A stretch of 64,000 nucleotides of DNA from Actimicrobium sp047621345 (GCA_047621345.1 JBLHLW010000002.1:1-64000), one strand, 5' to 3'. Positions 26,457-35,992 are shown, numbered from the stretch's first letter. Made by a program: numbers and translations. Notes: generated from the sequence alone by a model not told the origin.

Positions 26457-26585
26457 AATTGGTGGCCTTTTTTTTCGATTAGTTAAGGTAACCGAATCAT
26501 TAAATGCTGTCAAAATTTTTTCCGGTCATAACAGCCTGTTCCGTCTATCGTACAATCGCTCTTCTTTTTTACTTTCGGAGTCGTG

Positions 26586-26993
26586 ATGCAATCCAAGCAA
26601 ATATTGTCCCTCGTTGATGTCAAAAAAATTGCTGCGGCTGCTGAAGCTGAGGCGCTTGCTAACAACTGGTCTGTCGCCATTGCGATTGTCGATGATGGTG
26701 GCCACTTGCTGTCGTTTCAGCGTCTTGACGGTACCGCGCCTATTTCGGCGGACATCGCTCCGGCCAAGGCGCGCACTGCCGCTCTCGGCCGCCGCGAGTC
26801 GAAAATTTACGAAGACATGATCAACAATGGCCGTATGTCGTTCATCACGGCACCAAAGCTCGAAGGCATGCTTGAAGGCGGCGTTCCGATCATGATTGAT
26901 GGTCAATGCCTCGGCGCTGTCGGTGTTTCCGGCGTCAAGTCATCCGAAGATGCGCAAGTTGCCAAGGCGGGTATTGCTGCCTTGCTGGGTTAA
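26586..26993 (+). CDS. HbpS/GlcG-like haem-binding family protein
   Basis: A 135-residue cytosolic protein of the DUF336 (GlcG/HbpS) family, shown by AEALANNWSVAIAIVDDGGHLLSFQRLDG and the closing GVGVSGVKSSEDAQVAKAGIAAL segment. The ATG at 26586 has CGGAG six bases upstream; a GTG at 26583 is too close. Family members bind haem or act beside redox enzymes, but no partner is adjacent here. It appears monocistronic. Confidence 0.85.
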   Translation: MQSKQILSLVDVKKIAAAAEAEALANNWSVAIAIVDDGGHLLSFQRLDGTAPISADIAPAKARTAALGRRESKIYEDMINNGRMSFITAPKLEGMLEGGVPIMIDGQCLGAVGVSGVKSSEDAQVAKAGIAALLG

Positions 26994-27063
26994 TACGTCT
27001 AGCTTGTTCCGGCAGGCCTGACGGAGCCGACGAGAAAATCTTCCTCGTTGGCGTTTTTCCGGT

Positions 27064-27091
27064 TTGCTGCGGCCACCTTGTAGGCTATAAT
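27064..27091 (+). promoter_or_regulatory. Likely sigma-70 promoter of carAB
   Basis: A perfect TATAAT at 27086-27091 is preceded, 16 bases upstream, by a weak TTGCTG (-35, 27064-27069). Transcription would begin near 27098, giving a leader of roughly 145 bases before carA. The strong -10 is the main support. Confidence 0.5.
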
Positions 27092-27163
27092 CTGGCGGTT
27101 TAGCCCATTTTATTCCGCCGTAGCGCACACTTCTTTTATGCCCCTGAATGACCACGCCATTTT

Positions 27164-27195
27164 CCGCGCGCCTAGCCGTGGTAAGACGCGCGCGG
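27164..27195 (+). other. GC-rich hairpin in the carA leader
   Basis: CCGCGCGC at 27164-27171 pairs perfectly with GCGCGCGG at 27188-27195 around a 16-base loop. It lies between the predicted promoter and the carA ribosome-binding site (AGGAG, 27233-27237). There is no T-run, so it is not a classical terminator. It could be a structural or regulatory leader element; function is unproven. Confidence 0.4.
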
Positions 27196-27244
27196 GCACT
27201 TCGGCGCGATGCAGCGCGGCGGCAACCACATCAGGAGTTACCCC

Positions 27245-28417
27245 TTGCCGCCATTCTTTTCTGGCCCCGCAGTTCCAGCCATCCTCGCTCTTGCAGACGG
27301 GTCAATCTTTCAGGGTTTTTCCATAGGCGCTGCCGGAAACACGATCGGTGAAGTCGTTTTTAATACCGCGATGACCGGTTATCAGGAAATTCTGACCGAT
27401 CCGAGCTACAGCCGTCAGATCGTTACCCTCACTTATCCGCACATCGGCAATACCGGGATTAATTCCGAAGATGTCGAATCATCGCAGGTCCAAGCTGCCG
27501 GCCTCGTTATCCGCGATCTGCCGCTGATGGCCTCGAACTTCCGTTCGCAGCAAAGCCTGACCGATTATTTGCAAGCCGAAAACATCGTTGCCATCGCCGG
27601 CATTGATACCCGCAAGCTGACCCGCATCCTGCGCGAAAAAGGGGCCCAAAGCGGTGCCATTGTTGCCGGAGCGGATGTCACCATCGATCAGGCATTGACA
27701 CTGGCTCGTTCGTTCGCTGGCATTAATGGCATGGATCTGGCCAAGGTTGTCTCGACCAAGGTGTCCTACGAATGGACTGAAACAGAATGGCAGCTTGGCA
27801 CTGGCTATGGCCAGCAGAACACGCCAAAATTTCACGTTGTTGCTTTTGACTACGGCGTCAAGTTCAACATCCTGCGGATGCTGGCGCAGCGTGGTTGCAA
27901 GGTGACGGTGCTGCCGGCACAGGCAACTGCTGCTGATGCGTTAGCGCTTAATCCGGACGGTATCTTCCTGTCGAACGGTCCCGGCGACCCGCAGCCGTGC
28001 GATTACGCGATTGCTGCATCGCGTGAGTTGATCGAACTGGGTATTCCGACTTTCGGCATCTGCCTGGGTCACCAGATCATGGCGCTGGCCTCCGGAGCGA
28101 CCACGCTGAAAATGAAGTTCGGTCATCACGGTGCCAACCATCCGGTGCAGGATCTTGAGACCAAACAGGTACTGATCACGTCCCAGAATCACGGCTTTGC
28201 CGTCGATCCGGCTTCGTTGCCGGCCAATTGCCGCATCACGCACGTGTCGCTGTTCGATGGTTCGCTGCAAGGGTTTGCCCGTACCGATAAACCGGCTTTC
28301 TGCTTTCAGGGACATCCTGAAGCGTCTCCCGGCCCGCATGACATTGCGCCCCTGTTTGATCGCTTCGTCGATTTGATGAAAAGCGCCCGGGCTACCGCAA
28401 GAATGGAAAAACAATAA
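27245..28417 (+). CDS. carA: Carbamoyl-phosphate synthase small subunit
   Basis: A 390-residue glutaminase subunit that supplies ammonia to CarB. The TTG at 27245 is preferred: AGGAG lies seven bases upstream and the length fits the family, whereas the ATG at 27209 has no ribosome-binding site. The class I amidotransferase triad is Cys273 (FGICLGHQ), His357 and Glu359 (QGHPEASPGP). The stop overlaps the carB start (TAATG), so the subunits are translationally coupled. The product feeds pyrimidine and arginine synthesis. Confidence 0.95.
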   Translation: MPPFFSGPAVPAILALADGSIFQGFSIGAAGNTIGEVVFNTAMTGYQEILTDPSYSRQIVTLTYPHIGNTGINSEDVESSQVQAAGLVIRDLPLMASNFRSQQSLTDYLQAENIVAIAGIDTRKLTRILREKGAQSGAIVAGADVTIDQALTLARSFAGINGMDLAKVVSTKVSYEWTETEWQLGTGYGQQNTPKFHVVAFDYGVKFNILRMLAQRGCKVTVLPAQATAADALALNPDGIFLSNGPGDPQPCDYAIAASRELIELGIPTFGICLGHQIMALASGATTLKMKFGHHGANHPVQDLETKQVLITSQNHGFAVDPASLPANCRITHVSLFDGSLQGFARTDKPAFCFQGHPEASPGPHDIAPLFDRFVDLMKSARATARMEKQ

Positions 28418-31400
28418 TGGCAAAGCGTACTGACATCAAAAGCATCCTGATCATCGGCGCTGGTCCGATCATCATCGGCCAGGCCTGTGAATTCGATTAC
28501 TCCGGCGCGCAAGCTTGTAAAGCACTGCGCGAAGAAGGCTATCGCGTCATTCTGGTCAACAGCAATCCCGCCACCATCATGACTGACCCGGAGATGGCCG
28601 ATGTGACTTACATCGAGCCGATCACCTGGCAAGTCGTCGAAAGCATCATCGCCAAGGAACGTCCTGATGCGATCTTGCCGACGATGGGCGGCCAGACGGC
28701 GCTCAACTGCGCGCTCGACCTGCACCACAATGGCGTGTTGACCAAGTACAGCTGCGAACTGATTGGCGCGTCACCCGAAGCCATCGATATGGCAGAAGAC
28801 CGTTCCAAGTTCAAGGAAGCCATGACTCGCATCGGCCTCGGGTCGGCCCGTTCTGGCATCGCGCATACACTTGACGAAGCATGGACCGTGCAGAAGACAC
28901 TCGGCTTCCCTATCGTTATCCGTCCGTCGTTCACGATGGGCGGCACCGGCGGCGGTATTGCCTACAACTCCGAAGAATTCGAAACTATCTGCAAGCGCGG
29001 CCTCGAAGCGTCGCCGACCACCGAACTGCTGATTGAAGAATCGCTGCTCGGCTGGAAAGAGTTTGAGATGGAAGTCGTGCGTGACAAGATGGACAACTGC
29101 ATCATCGTCTGCTCGATCGAAAACCTCGATCCAATGGGTGTGCATACCGGTGACTCGATTACGGTCGCGCCAGCGCAAACACTCACGGACAAGGAATACC
29201 AGATCATGCGTAACGCGTCGCTTGCGGTGCTGCGTGAAATTGGTGTCGATACCGGCGGCTCTAACGTGCAGTTCTCGATCAATCCGGTCGATGGTCGCAT
29301 GATCGTCATCGAAATGAATCCGCGCGTCTCGCGTTCATCGGCGCTGGCCTCGAAAGCAACAGGCTTTCCGATTGCCAAGATCGCGGCCAAGCTGGCGGTC
29401 GGTTTCACGCTCGATGAATTGCGTAACGATATTACCGGTGGCGCGACCCCGGCGTCGTTCGAGCCGAGTATTGACTACGTCGTCACCAAGATTCCCCGCT
29501 TTACGTTTGAAAAATTTCCGACCGCTGATCATCATTTGACCACCCAGATGAAATCGGTTGGCGAAGTGATGGCCATTGGTCGTACTTTCCAGGAGTCATT
29601 TCAGAAAGCCTTGCGCGGACTGGAAGTGGGCGTCGATGGCATGAATGAAAAAACCACCGACCGCGAAACCATCGAAGAAGAGCTCGGCGAGCCGGGTCCG
29701 GACCGTATCTGGTACGTCGGCGACGCGTTCGCCCAAGGCTTCACGATGGAAGAAGTGCATCAGCTGACGCACATCGATCCCTGGTTCCTGATCCAGATCA
29801 AGGAAATCATCGATCTCGAATTGTGGCTGGAAACCAAGGCGCTCGACGACCTCGATAAAGCCACCTTGTTCAAGCTCAAGCAAAAGGGTTTTGCTGATCG
29901 TCGTCTTGCCAAATTGCTCAAGACCACCGACAAGGTCGTCCGAGAAAAACGCCATGCGCTGAACATCCGCCCGGTCTACAAGCGGGTCGATACTTGTGCC
30001 GGCGAGTTTTCGACCGACACTGCCTACATGTATTCGACGTACGAAGAAGAGTGCGAATCGGCGCCCACCAACAAGAAAAAAATCATGGTGCTGGGCGGTG
30101 GACCGAATCGTATCGGCCAGGGTATTGAATTCGATTACTGCTGCGTGCATGCCGCTTTGGCTATGCGCGAAGACGGCTATGAAACCATTATGGTGAATTG
30201 CAATCCAGAAACGGTTTCGACGGATTACGACACCTCGGATCGCTTGTATTTCGAGCCGTTGACATTGGAAGACGTGCTGGAAATTGTCGACAAGGAAAAG
30301 CCTTATGGGGTCATCGTGCAGTACGGCGGACAGACCCCTTTGAAGCTTGCTCTGGACCTTGAAGCTAATGGCGTACCTATTGTTGGCACCTCGCCGGACA
30401 TGATCGATGCAGCCGAAGACCGCGAGCGTTTCTCGCAATTGCTGAAAGATCTGGGCTTGCGCCAACCGCCGAACCGTACTGCCCGCACGGAGGCTGATGC
30501 CCTGTTGCTGGCGCAGGAAATTGGCTATCCGCTGGTCGTGCGTCCGTCATATGTGCTGGGTGGACGTGCCATGGAAATTGTCCACGAACAGCGCGACCTC
30601 GAGCGCTACATGCGCGAAGCGGTCAAGGTGTCGCATGATTCGCCGGTGTTGCTGGATCGCTTCCTCAATGATGCGATCGAAGTCGATGTGGATTGCCTCT
30701 CCGATGGGACACGCACCTTTATCGGTGGCGTGATGGAGCATATCGAGCAGGCTGGCGTACATTCCGGGGACTCGGCTTGTTCGCTGCCGCCGTATTCTCT
30801 GTCGCAATCGACGATTGATGAAATCAAGCGCCAGACGTCGCTGATGGCGAAGGGGCTTAATGTCGTTGGCTTGATGAATGTTCAGTTTGCAATTCAGCAG
30901 CAAGTCATCGAGGGCGCGATGCAGGATGTGGTGTTCGTGCTTGAGGTGAATCCACGTGCGTCGCGCACCGTTCCCTTCGTGTCGAAAGCGACTGGCCTGC
31001 AACTGGCCAAGATCGCGGCGCGTTGCATGGTTGGGCAATCACTCGACAGTCAGGGGATATACGATGAAGTGGTGCCAGGTTATTTCAGCGTCAAGGAAGC
31101 CGTGTTCCCGTTCGTCAAATTCCCGGGCGTCGATACCATCCTCGGTCCGGAAATGAAATCGACTGGTGAAGTCATGGGGGTCGGCAAGACTTTCGGCGAA
31201 GCTTTCGTCAAGTCGCAGCTTGGAGCCGGTGTCAAGCTCCCCTCATCGGGGCAGGTGTTTCTTAGCGTTAAGGGCAGCGACAAGCCGCGTGCTGTGAAGA
31301 TCGCGGCCGCACTGGTAAAAATCGGTTTTTCAGTGGCTGCAACCAAGGGTACGGCGGCGGCGATTCGTGATGCGGGTATCGCTGTGACGACCGTCAACAA

Positions 31401-31647
31401 GGTGGTTGAAGGACGCCCGCACGTGGTCGACATGATCAAGAATAACGAAATCGCCTTGGTCATCAATACGGTCGAAGAGAAGCGTAACGCCATCACTGAC
31501 TCACGCGCGATCAGGACATCGGCATTGGCGGCCCGGGTGACAACGTACACGACGATCGCTGGTGCTGAAGCCGCCGTAGCGGGTATGGCACATCTGGATC
31601 AGTTGCACGTCTATGATTTACAGGGACTGCATAAGTCCTTACACTAA
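28417..31647 (+). CDS. carB: Carbamoyl-phosphate synthase large subunit
   Basis: A 1076-residue enzyme of standard length. It has two homologous halves, each with a biotin-carboxylase-like ATP-grasp domain: GAGPIIIGQACEFDYSG opens the first and GGGPNRIGQGIEFDYC the second (near residue 563). The last about 130 residues form the MGS-like allosteric domain, normally the site of UMP and ornithine control. It makes carbamoyl phosphate from bicarbonate, two ATP and ammonia from CarA. A terminator-like hairpin follows. Confidence 0.97.
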   Translation: MAKRTDIKSILIIGAGPIIIGQACEFDYSGAQACKALREEGYRVILVNSNPATIMTDPEMADVTYIEPITWQVVESIIAKERPDAILPTMGGQTALNCALDLHHNGVLTKYSCELIGASPEAIDMAEDRSKFKEAMTRIGLGSARSGIAHTLDEAWTVQKTLGFPIVIRPSFTMGGTGGGIAYNSEEFETICKRGLEASPTTELLIEESLLGWKEFEMEVVRDKMDNCIIVCSIENLDPMGVHTGDSITVAPAQTLTDKEYQIMRNASLAVLREIGVDTGGSNVQFSINPVDGRMIVIEMNPRVSRSSALASKATGFPIAKIAAKLAVGFTLDELRNDITGGATPASFEPSIDYVVTKIPRFTFEKFPTADHHLTTQMKSVGEVMAIGRTFQESFQKALRGLEVGVDGMNEKTTDRETIEEELGEPGPDRIWYVGDAFAQGFTMEEVHQLTHIDPWFLIQIKEIIDLELWLETKALDDLDKATLFKLKQKGFADRRLAKLLKTTDKVVREKRHALNIRPVYKRVDTCAGEFSTDTAYMYSTYEEECESAPTNKKKIMVLGGGPNRIGQGIEFDYCCVHAALAMREDGYETIMVNCNPETVSTDYDTSDRLYFEPLTLEDVLEIVDKEKPYGVIVQYGGQTPLKLALDLEANGVPIVGTSPDMIDAAEDRERFSQLLKDLGLRQPPNRTARTEADALLLAQEIGYPLVVRPSYVLGGRAMEIVHEQRDLERYMREAVKVSHDSPVLLDRFLNDAIEVDVDCLSDGTRTFIGGVMEHIEQAGVHSGDSACSLPPYSLSQSTIDEIKRQTSLMAKGLNVVGLMNVQFAIQQQVIEGAMQDVVFVLEVNPRASRTVPFVSKATGLQLAKIAARCMVGQSLDSQGIYDEVVPGYFSVKEAVFPFVKFPGVDTILGPEMKSTGEVMGVGKTFGEAFVKSQLGAGVKLPSSGQVFLSVKGSDKPRAVKIAAALVKIGFSVAATKGTAAAIRDAGIAVTTVNKVVEGRPHVVDMIKNNEIALVINTVEEKRNAITDSRAIRTSALAARVTTYTTIAGAEAAVAGMAHLDQLHVYDLQGLHKSLH

Positions 31648-31678
31648 GGCTGTTGCACGATCGACCTGAACTCTATTC

Positions 31679-31736
31679 CAGAGGTCACAGAAGGCGCCCG
31701 GATTTTCCGGGTCCGTTTGTGGCCTCTGTAATTTTT
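31679..31736 (+). terminator. Hairpin terminator between carB and greA
   Basis: CAGAGGTCACA at 31679-31689 pairs with TGTGGCCTCTG at 31718-31728 (one G-T pair), and an inner CCCGG/CCGGG helix extends the structure. It is followed by TAATTTTT. It should end carAB transcripts. Because it is about 20 bases before greA, readthrough would place it in the greA leader. Confidence 0.75.
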
Positions 31737-31756
31737 AACTGATTAAAAAGAGACTT

Positions 31757-32233
31757 ATGAGTACCGTACCCATCACGAAATTTGGCGCGCAACTTCTGAA
31801 AGAAGAATTGCATCGTCTGAAAACCAAAGAACGTCCTTCCATCATTAACGCGATTTCCGAAGCGCGGGCCCAAGGCGACCTGTCGGAAAATGCCGAGTAC
31901 GATGCGGCCAAGGAGCGGCAGAGCTTCATCGAAGGCCGTATCTCCGACCTTGAAGGCAAGCTTGGTTCGTCGCAGATTATTGATCCGCTTACCCTCGAAG
32001 CAGATGGTCGTATTGTGTTCGGTTCTACCGTTTATCTGGAAGATCTCGAAACAGGCGCCAAAGTCACGTATCAGATCGTCGGTATCGATGAAGCTGATCT
32101 GAAGCTCTTGAAAGTTTCAGTCACGTCTCCGATCGCACGCGCATTAATCGGCAAACTCGCTGGTGACGTCGTCGGCGTGCAAGCGCCTGCCGGCGTGCGT
32201 GAATACGAAGTGCTGGAAGTACGTTACGTCTAG
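31757..32233 (+). CDS. greA: Transcription elongation factor GreA
   Basis: A 158-residue factor with the usual two-domain layout. The N-terminal coiled coil carries the acidic tip GDLSENAEYDAAKERQ, which enters the RNA polymerase secondary channel and rescues backtracked complexes. The C-terminal FKBP-like domain ends EYEVLEVRYV. The neighbourhood carAB-greA-DUF4149 is typical of Burkholderiales. A GreB paralogue is also present at 54178-54738. Confidence 0.96.
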   Translation: MSTVPITKFGAQLLKEELHRLKTKERPSIINAISEARAQGDLSENAEYDAAKERQSFIEGRISDLEGKLGSSQIIDPLTLEADGRIVFGSTVYLEDLETGAKVTYQIVGIDEADLKLLKVSVTSPIARALIGKLAGDVVGVQAPAGVREYEVLEVRYV

Positions 32234-32236
32234 CCG

Positions 32237-32698
32237 ATGATGATTGCCACGCGTTTGCGGTTGCTGGTCATTGCCTTGTGGGTCGGTAGTCTGTGGACTA
32301 TCGGGTACCTGGTTGCGCCTACGTTATTCGTGACGTTGGCCGACAGGGTGCTGGCGGGTACGGTTGCGGGCAAGCTGTTTCGGGTCGAAGCATGGTTATC
32401 GGTGGCGATGGCTCTGCTGGCGTTCGCATTGATTGCAGGGTCTGTCGTTGCATCGCGTGCGCGTACCTGGGTGTTCCGACTGATTGCCTTGATGCTTGGA
32501 TGTACAGTAATCGGCTATTTTGGTTTGCAACCCATGATGGCGTCATTGCGCGAAGCGGCTCCGGGCGGGGTATTTTCAGCTGATGCACGCATGCAATTTG
32601 GCATACTGCACGGTGTTGCAAGCGGTTTATACCTGATTCAAAGCGTGCTGGGGATTGTCTTGTTACTGAAAAATGACCAGCTGGCAGTGAAGCAGTAG
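32237..32698 (+). CDS. DUF4149 family membrane protein
   Basis: A 153-residue inner-membrane protein with four hydrophobic segments. It opens with ALWVGSLWTIGYLVAPTLF, the DUF4149 signature, and has a conserved loop around FGILHGVASGLYLIQS. It begins three bases after the greA stop and is therefore co-transcribed. Its function is unknown. Confidence 0.85.
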   Translation: MMIATRLRLLVIALWVGSLWTIGYLVAPTLFVTLADRVLAGTVAGKLFRVEAWLSVAMALLAFALIAGSVVASRARTWVFRLIALMLGCTVIGYFGLQPMMASLREAAPGGVFSADARMQFGILHGVASGLYLIQSVLGIVLLLKNDQLAVKQ

Positions 32699-32747
32699 CG
32701 TCGATGACGGGGGCCGTTTAGTCAGGCCTTCCCGTCCGGTGTGATTA

Positions 32748-33224
32748 TTACTGGCCTAGCGACGATTTTTTTGCGCTGACTTGACGCGGCTTGGCTCGCT
32801 TGATTGAGCCGCCTTGGGTGACGCGCTCATTGCCCTTGACCATGACCTTGGTGACCGATGGACGTTTGGTGCCGCTTGGACTAGGTTTGACGATAGTGAC
32901 TTCGCGCATGCCGCGACCTTTTTTACCGTCATTGCGCAATTCTTTGACAGCTTCTTTTTTAGCGCGATACATCACCAGGAGTTTCCCGATATGCTGTACG
33001 GGTGCGGCACCGAGTTTGTCGCAAATCGTCTCATACATGCCGATGCGCGCTTCGCGGTCATCGCCAAAAACGCGGACCTTGATCAGACCATGCGCATCAA
33101 GGCCGTTGTCAATTTCCTTGAGTACCGGTTCAGTTAGTCCCGCCTCACCGATGATGACAATCGGATTTAGCGCATGCGCTTCGGCACGAAGCGCACTACG
33201 CTCCGATGGTGTGAGTTTCAACAT
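32748..33224 (-). CDS. yhbY: YhbY-type CRM domain RNA-binding protein
   Basis: A 158-residue protein. The first about 95 residues form the CRS1-YhbY domain (TPSERSALRAEAHALNPIV, then GEAGLTEPVLKEI), and a basic Lys/Arg/Ser/Pro tail of about 60 residues extends beyond the roughly 100-residue E. coli form. YhbY associates with the large ribosomal subunit precursor. The gene diverges from rlmE across 32 bases; both act in 50S assembly. Confidence 0.92.
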   Translation of the reverse strand: MLKLTPSERSALRAEAHALNPIVIIGEAGLTEPVLKEIDNGLDAHGLIKVRVFGDDREARIGMYETICDKLGAAPVQHIGKLLVMYRAKKEAVKELRNDGKKGRGMREVTIVKPSPSGTKRPSVTKVMVKGNERVTQGGSIKRAKPRQVSAKKSSLGQ

Positions 33225-33256
33225 AAAAAATCCCTTAAAAGCAGTATTCTACGCGA

Positions 33257-33928
33257 ATGGCAAAGAACAAATTAAACAAAAACTGGCTACACGACCACAT
33301 TAATGATCCGTATGTCAAGCTGGCGCAGAAAGAGGGCTATCGGGCCCGTGCTGTCTACAAGCTCAAGGAAATCGATGAGGGCGACAAGCTGATCAAGGCT
33401 GGTCAGATCATTGTTGACCTCGGATCGACTCCTGGTAGCTGGTCACAGTATGTCCGCAACAAGTTGTCCGGCAAGCCGGGCGGAGGCATTGATGGCATCA
33501 TCATCGGACTCGATATGCTGCCCATGGATCCCATTGCCGATGTTCACTTCATCCTTGGTGACTTCCGTGATCACAAGGTGTTGCGCCAATTGGAAGTAAT
33601 CCTGGCAGGTCGCAAGGTCGATGTCGTGTTGTCCGACATGGCGCCGAACCTGTCCGGGATTGCTAGTGCCGATGCGGCACGGATGGAGCACATCATCGAC
33701 TTGGCCATCGAATTTTCTCAAGCGCATCTGAAACCTTCGGGTGCCCTGCTCGTCAAATGTTTTAACGGATCAGGGTATAGTCAGATAGTTGAAAAATTTC
33801 GTAGTGAATTCAAAACGGTCTCTCCCAAGAAGCCAAAAGCGAGCAAAGATAAATCCTCCGAGATTTTTTTACTTGGTAAAGGTGTAAAGAATCCGGTTGT
33901 ATTACAAAAGCTGCCATTGGACCCTTGA
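33257..33928 (+). CDS. rlmE: 23S rRNA 2'-O-methyltransferase RlmE (FtsJ/RrmJ)
   Basis: A 223-residue SAM-dependent enzyme that methylates the ribose of U2552 in 23S rRNA. The SAM-binding motif is VDLGSTPGSWSQY (residues 53-65). Residues of the catalytic tetrad are visible: Lys35 or Lys37, Asp127 in LSDMAP and Lys167 in LLVKCF. The position upstream of ftsH is conserved across many Proteobacteria. Confidence 0.95.
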   Translation: MAKNKLNKNWLHDHINDPYVKLAQKEGYRARAVYKLKEIDEGDKLIKAGQIIVDLGSTPGSWSQYVRNKLSGKPGGGIDGIIIGLDMLPMDPIADVHFILGDFRDHKVLRQLEVILAGRKVDVVLSDMAPNLSGIASADAARMEHIIDLAIEFSQAHLKPSGALLVKCFNGSGYSQIVEKFRSEFKTVSPKKPKASKDKSSEIFLLGKGVKNPVVLQKLPLDP

Positions 33929-34036
33929 TTTTTAAGGGCTTTATCCCAATGTCATGTTCAGTGGTTGTGATTTATTACGGGTAGAATAAAATTTGTACAT
34001 CTGGCATATGGCGCTTCGCGCGTCCAAGGAGTTCTA

Positions 34037-35929
34037 GTGAATAATATGTTTTCCAAGGCCGCTATCTGGGTCGTCATCGCCATGGTGCTTTTCATGGTGT
34101 TCAAGCAGTTCGACAGTCGTACGGCTGCGGGCGGCGCAACAGTTGTTCCTTACTCAGATTTTCTGGATGAGGTGAAATCAAAGCGTATCAAAGACGCCAC
34201 CATCGAAGATCGCACGCTGACTGCGACAACGACGGATGGGAAAAAAATCAGGACGGCAATTACCTATCTCGATCGTGGATTGATCGGTGATCTGGTGAAC
34301 AACGGCGTCAAGTTTGATGTCAAGCAGCCTGAGGAGCAGTCATTCCTGTCTCAGATATTTATCTCGTGGTTCCCGATGCTATTGTTGATCGGCGTATGGG
34401 TATTCTTTATGCGCCAGATGCAAGGTGGGGGTAAAGGTGGAGCATTTTCGTTCGGCAAGTCGAAAGCGCGACAGCTGGATGAGACGACGAATGCCGTGAC
34501 GTTTGCTGATGTCGCTGGTTGCGACGAAGCAAAGGAAGAGGTTCAGGAAATTGTGGACTTCCTCCGCGATCCAACCAAGTTTCAAAAACTTGGCGGTCGT
34601 ATTCCCCGCGGTGTATTGATGGTCGGCCCGCCTGGTACCGGTAAAACGTTGCTGGCCCGTGCGATAGCTGGTGAAGCCAAAGTTCCTTTCTTTACGATTT
34701 CGGGCTCCGATTTCGTTGAAATGTTCGTCGGTGTCGGTGCATCACGTGTTCGTGACATGTTCGAAAACGCGAAAAAACAATCGCCATGTATCATCTTTAT
34801 TGATGAAATTGATGCGGTTGGTCGTCATCGCGGTGCCGGTATGGGCGGCGGTAACGATGAGCGCGAGCAGACATTGAACCAGTTGCTCGTTGAGATGGAT
34901 GGTTTCGAGGCTAATGCCGGCGTGATCGTTATTGCAGCGACCAACCGTGCTGACGTGCTTGATAAAGCGCTGTTGCGCCCGGGTCGCTTTGACCGTCAGG
35001 TGGTAGTTGGATTGCCAGACATTCGCGGTCGTGAACAAATTTTGTATGTGCACATGCGCAAGGTGCCAATTGCACCGGACGTCAAGGCTGACATCCTTGC
35101 ACGCGGAACGCCTGGTTTTTCGGGTGCAGATTTGGCTAACTTGGTCAACGAAGCGGCTTTGTTCGCTGCACGCAAAAACAAACGCCTGGTTGAAATGCAG
35201 GACTTCGAAGATGCGAAGGACAAGATCGTCATGGGTCCTGAGCGTAAGTCTGCGGTGATGCGTGAAGAAGAGCGCCGCAACACGGCGTTCCATGAATCGG
35301 GTCACGCTGTTGTTGCCAAGTTGCTGCCAAAAGCTGATCCAGTACATAAGGTCACCATCATGCCGCGTGGATTCGCACTGGGCTTGACGTGGCAATTGCC
35401 GGAACATGATCGCGTCAACTTGTACAAAGACAAGATGCTTGAAGAAATCGCGATTCTGTTTGGTGGTCGTATCGCCGAAGAAATCTTCATGCACCAAATG
35501 TCGACAGGCGCATCGAACGACTTCGAGCGCGCTACCAAACTGGCACGTGCAATGGTGACGCGTTACGGTATGTCCGAGAGTCTGGGAACGATGGTCTACG
35601 AAGATACCGAACAGGATGCTTATTTCGGACGGATGTCAGCGAAGACCGTGTCGGAAGCGACGCAGCAAAAAGTCGACCTTGAAATTCGTAGTATTCTCGA
35701 CGGCCAGTACGCATTGTCGCGTCGCTTGCTGGAAGAGAATCGTGAAAAAGTCGAATTGATGGCTAAGACATTGCTGGAATGGGAAACCATTGATGCTGAC
35801 CAGATTAACGACATTATGGAAGGCAAGGAGCCGCGCCTGCCAAAAGCAGGAATTCCTCCGCGCCGCCAGACTTCTGATGGCCCTACGGGTTCCGGCGATG
35901 TGACGCCAACAGCCACAGCACCAGCCTAA
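34037..35929 (+). CDS. ftsH: ATP-dependent zinc metalloprotease FtsH
   Basis: A 630-residue inner-membrane AAA+ protease. Two transmembrane helices (about 8-23 and 108-126) flank the periplasmic domain. Walker A is GPPGTGKT at 197-204 and Walker B is IIFIDEID near 252-259. The zinc site is HESGH at 419-423. The GTG start at 34037 is supported by AAGGAG at 34026-34031. FtsH degrades misfolded membrane proteins and regulators such as sigma-32 and LpxC. A strong terminator follows the gene. Confidence 0.97.
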   Translation: MNNMFSKAAIWVVIAMVLFMVFKQFDSRTAAGGATVVPYSDFLDEVKSKRIKDATIEDRTLTATTTDGKKIRTAITYLDRGLIGDLVNNGVKFDVKQPEEQSFLSQIFISWFPMLLLIGVWVFFMRQMQGGGKGGAFSFGKSKARQLDETTNAVTFADVAGCDEAKEEVQEIVDFLRDPTKFQKLGGRIPRGVLMVGPPGTGKTLLARAIAGEAKVPFFTISGSDFVEMFVGVGASRVRDMFENAKKQSPCIIFIDEIDAVGRHRGAGMGGGNDEREQTLNQLLVEMDGFEANAGVIVIAATNRADVLDKALLRPGRFDRQVVVGLPDIRGREQILYVHMRKVPIAPDVKADILARGTPGFSGADLANLVNEAALFAARKNKRLVEMQDFEDAKDKIVMGPERKSAVMREEERRNTAFHESGHAVVAKLLPKADPVHKVTIMPRGFALGLTWQLPEHDRVNLYKDKMLEEIAILFGGRIAEEIFMHQMSTGASNDFERATKLARAMVTRYGMSESLGTMVYEDTEQDAYFGRMSAKTVSEATQQKVDLEIRSILDGQYALSRRLLEENREKVELMAKTLLEWETIDADQINDIMEGKEPRLPKAGIPPRRQTSDGPTGSGDVTPTATAPA

Positions 35930-35950
35930 TTTACGCGCAGGTAGTCAACA

Positions 35951-35981
35951 AGGGTGAGGAGAAATCCTCACCCTTTTATTT
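35951..35981 (+). terminator. Rho-independent terminator after ftsH
   Basis: AGGGTGAGGA at 35951-35960 pairs perfectly with TCCTCACCCT at 35965-35974 over a GAAA tetraloop, followed by TTTATTT. This 10-bp stem closes the ftsH transcript. It also argues against starting folP at the GTG-like position inside it (35954). Confidence 0.92.
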
Positions 35982-35992
35982 CGTCTGGAATT

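Noticed and set aside
33924..33952. Possible sigma-32 promoter before ftsH (CTTGATT, 14 bases, CCCAATGT)
   Set aside because: Heat-shock control of ftsH is plausible, but the -10-like part matches poorly and overlaps a small CCCTT/AAGGG hairpin at the rlmE stop. Transcript mapping would be needed.
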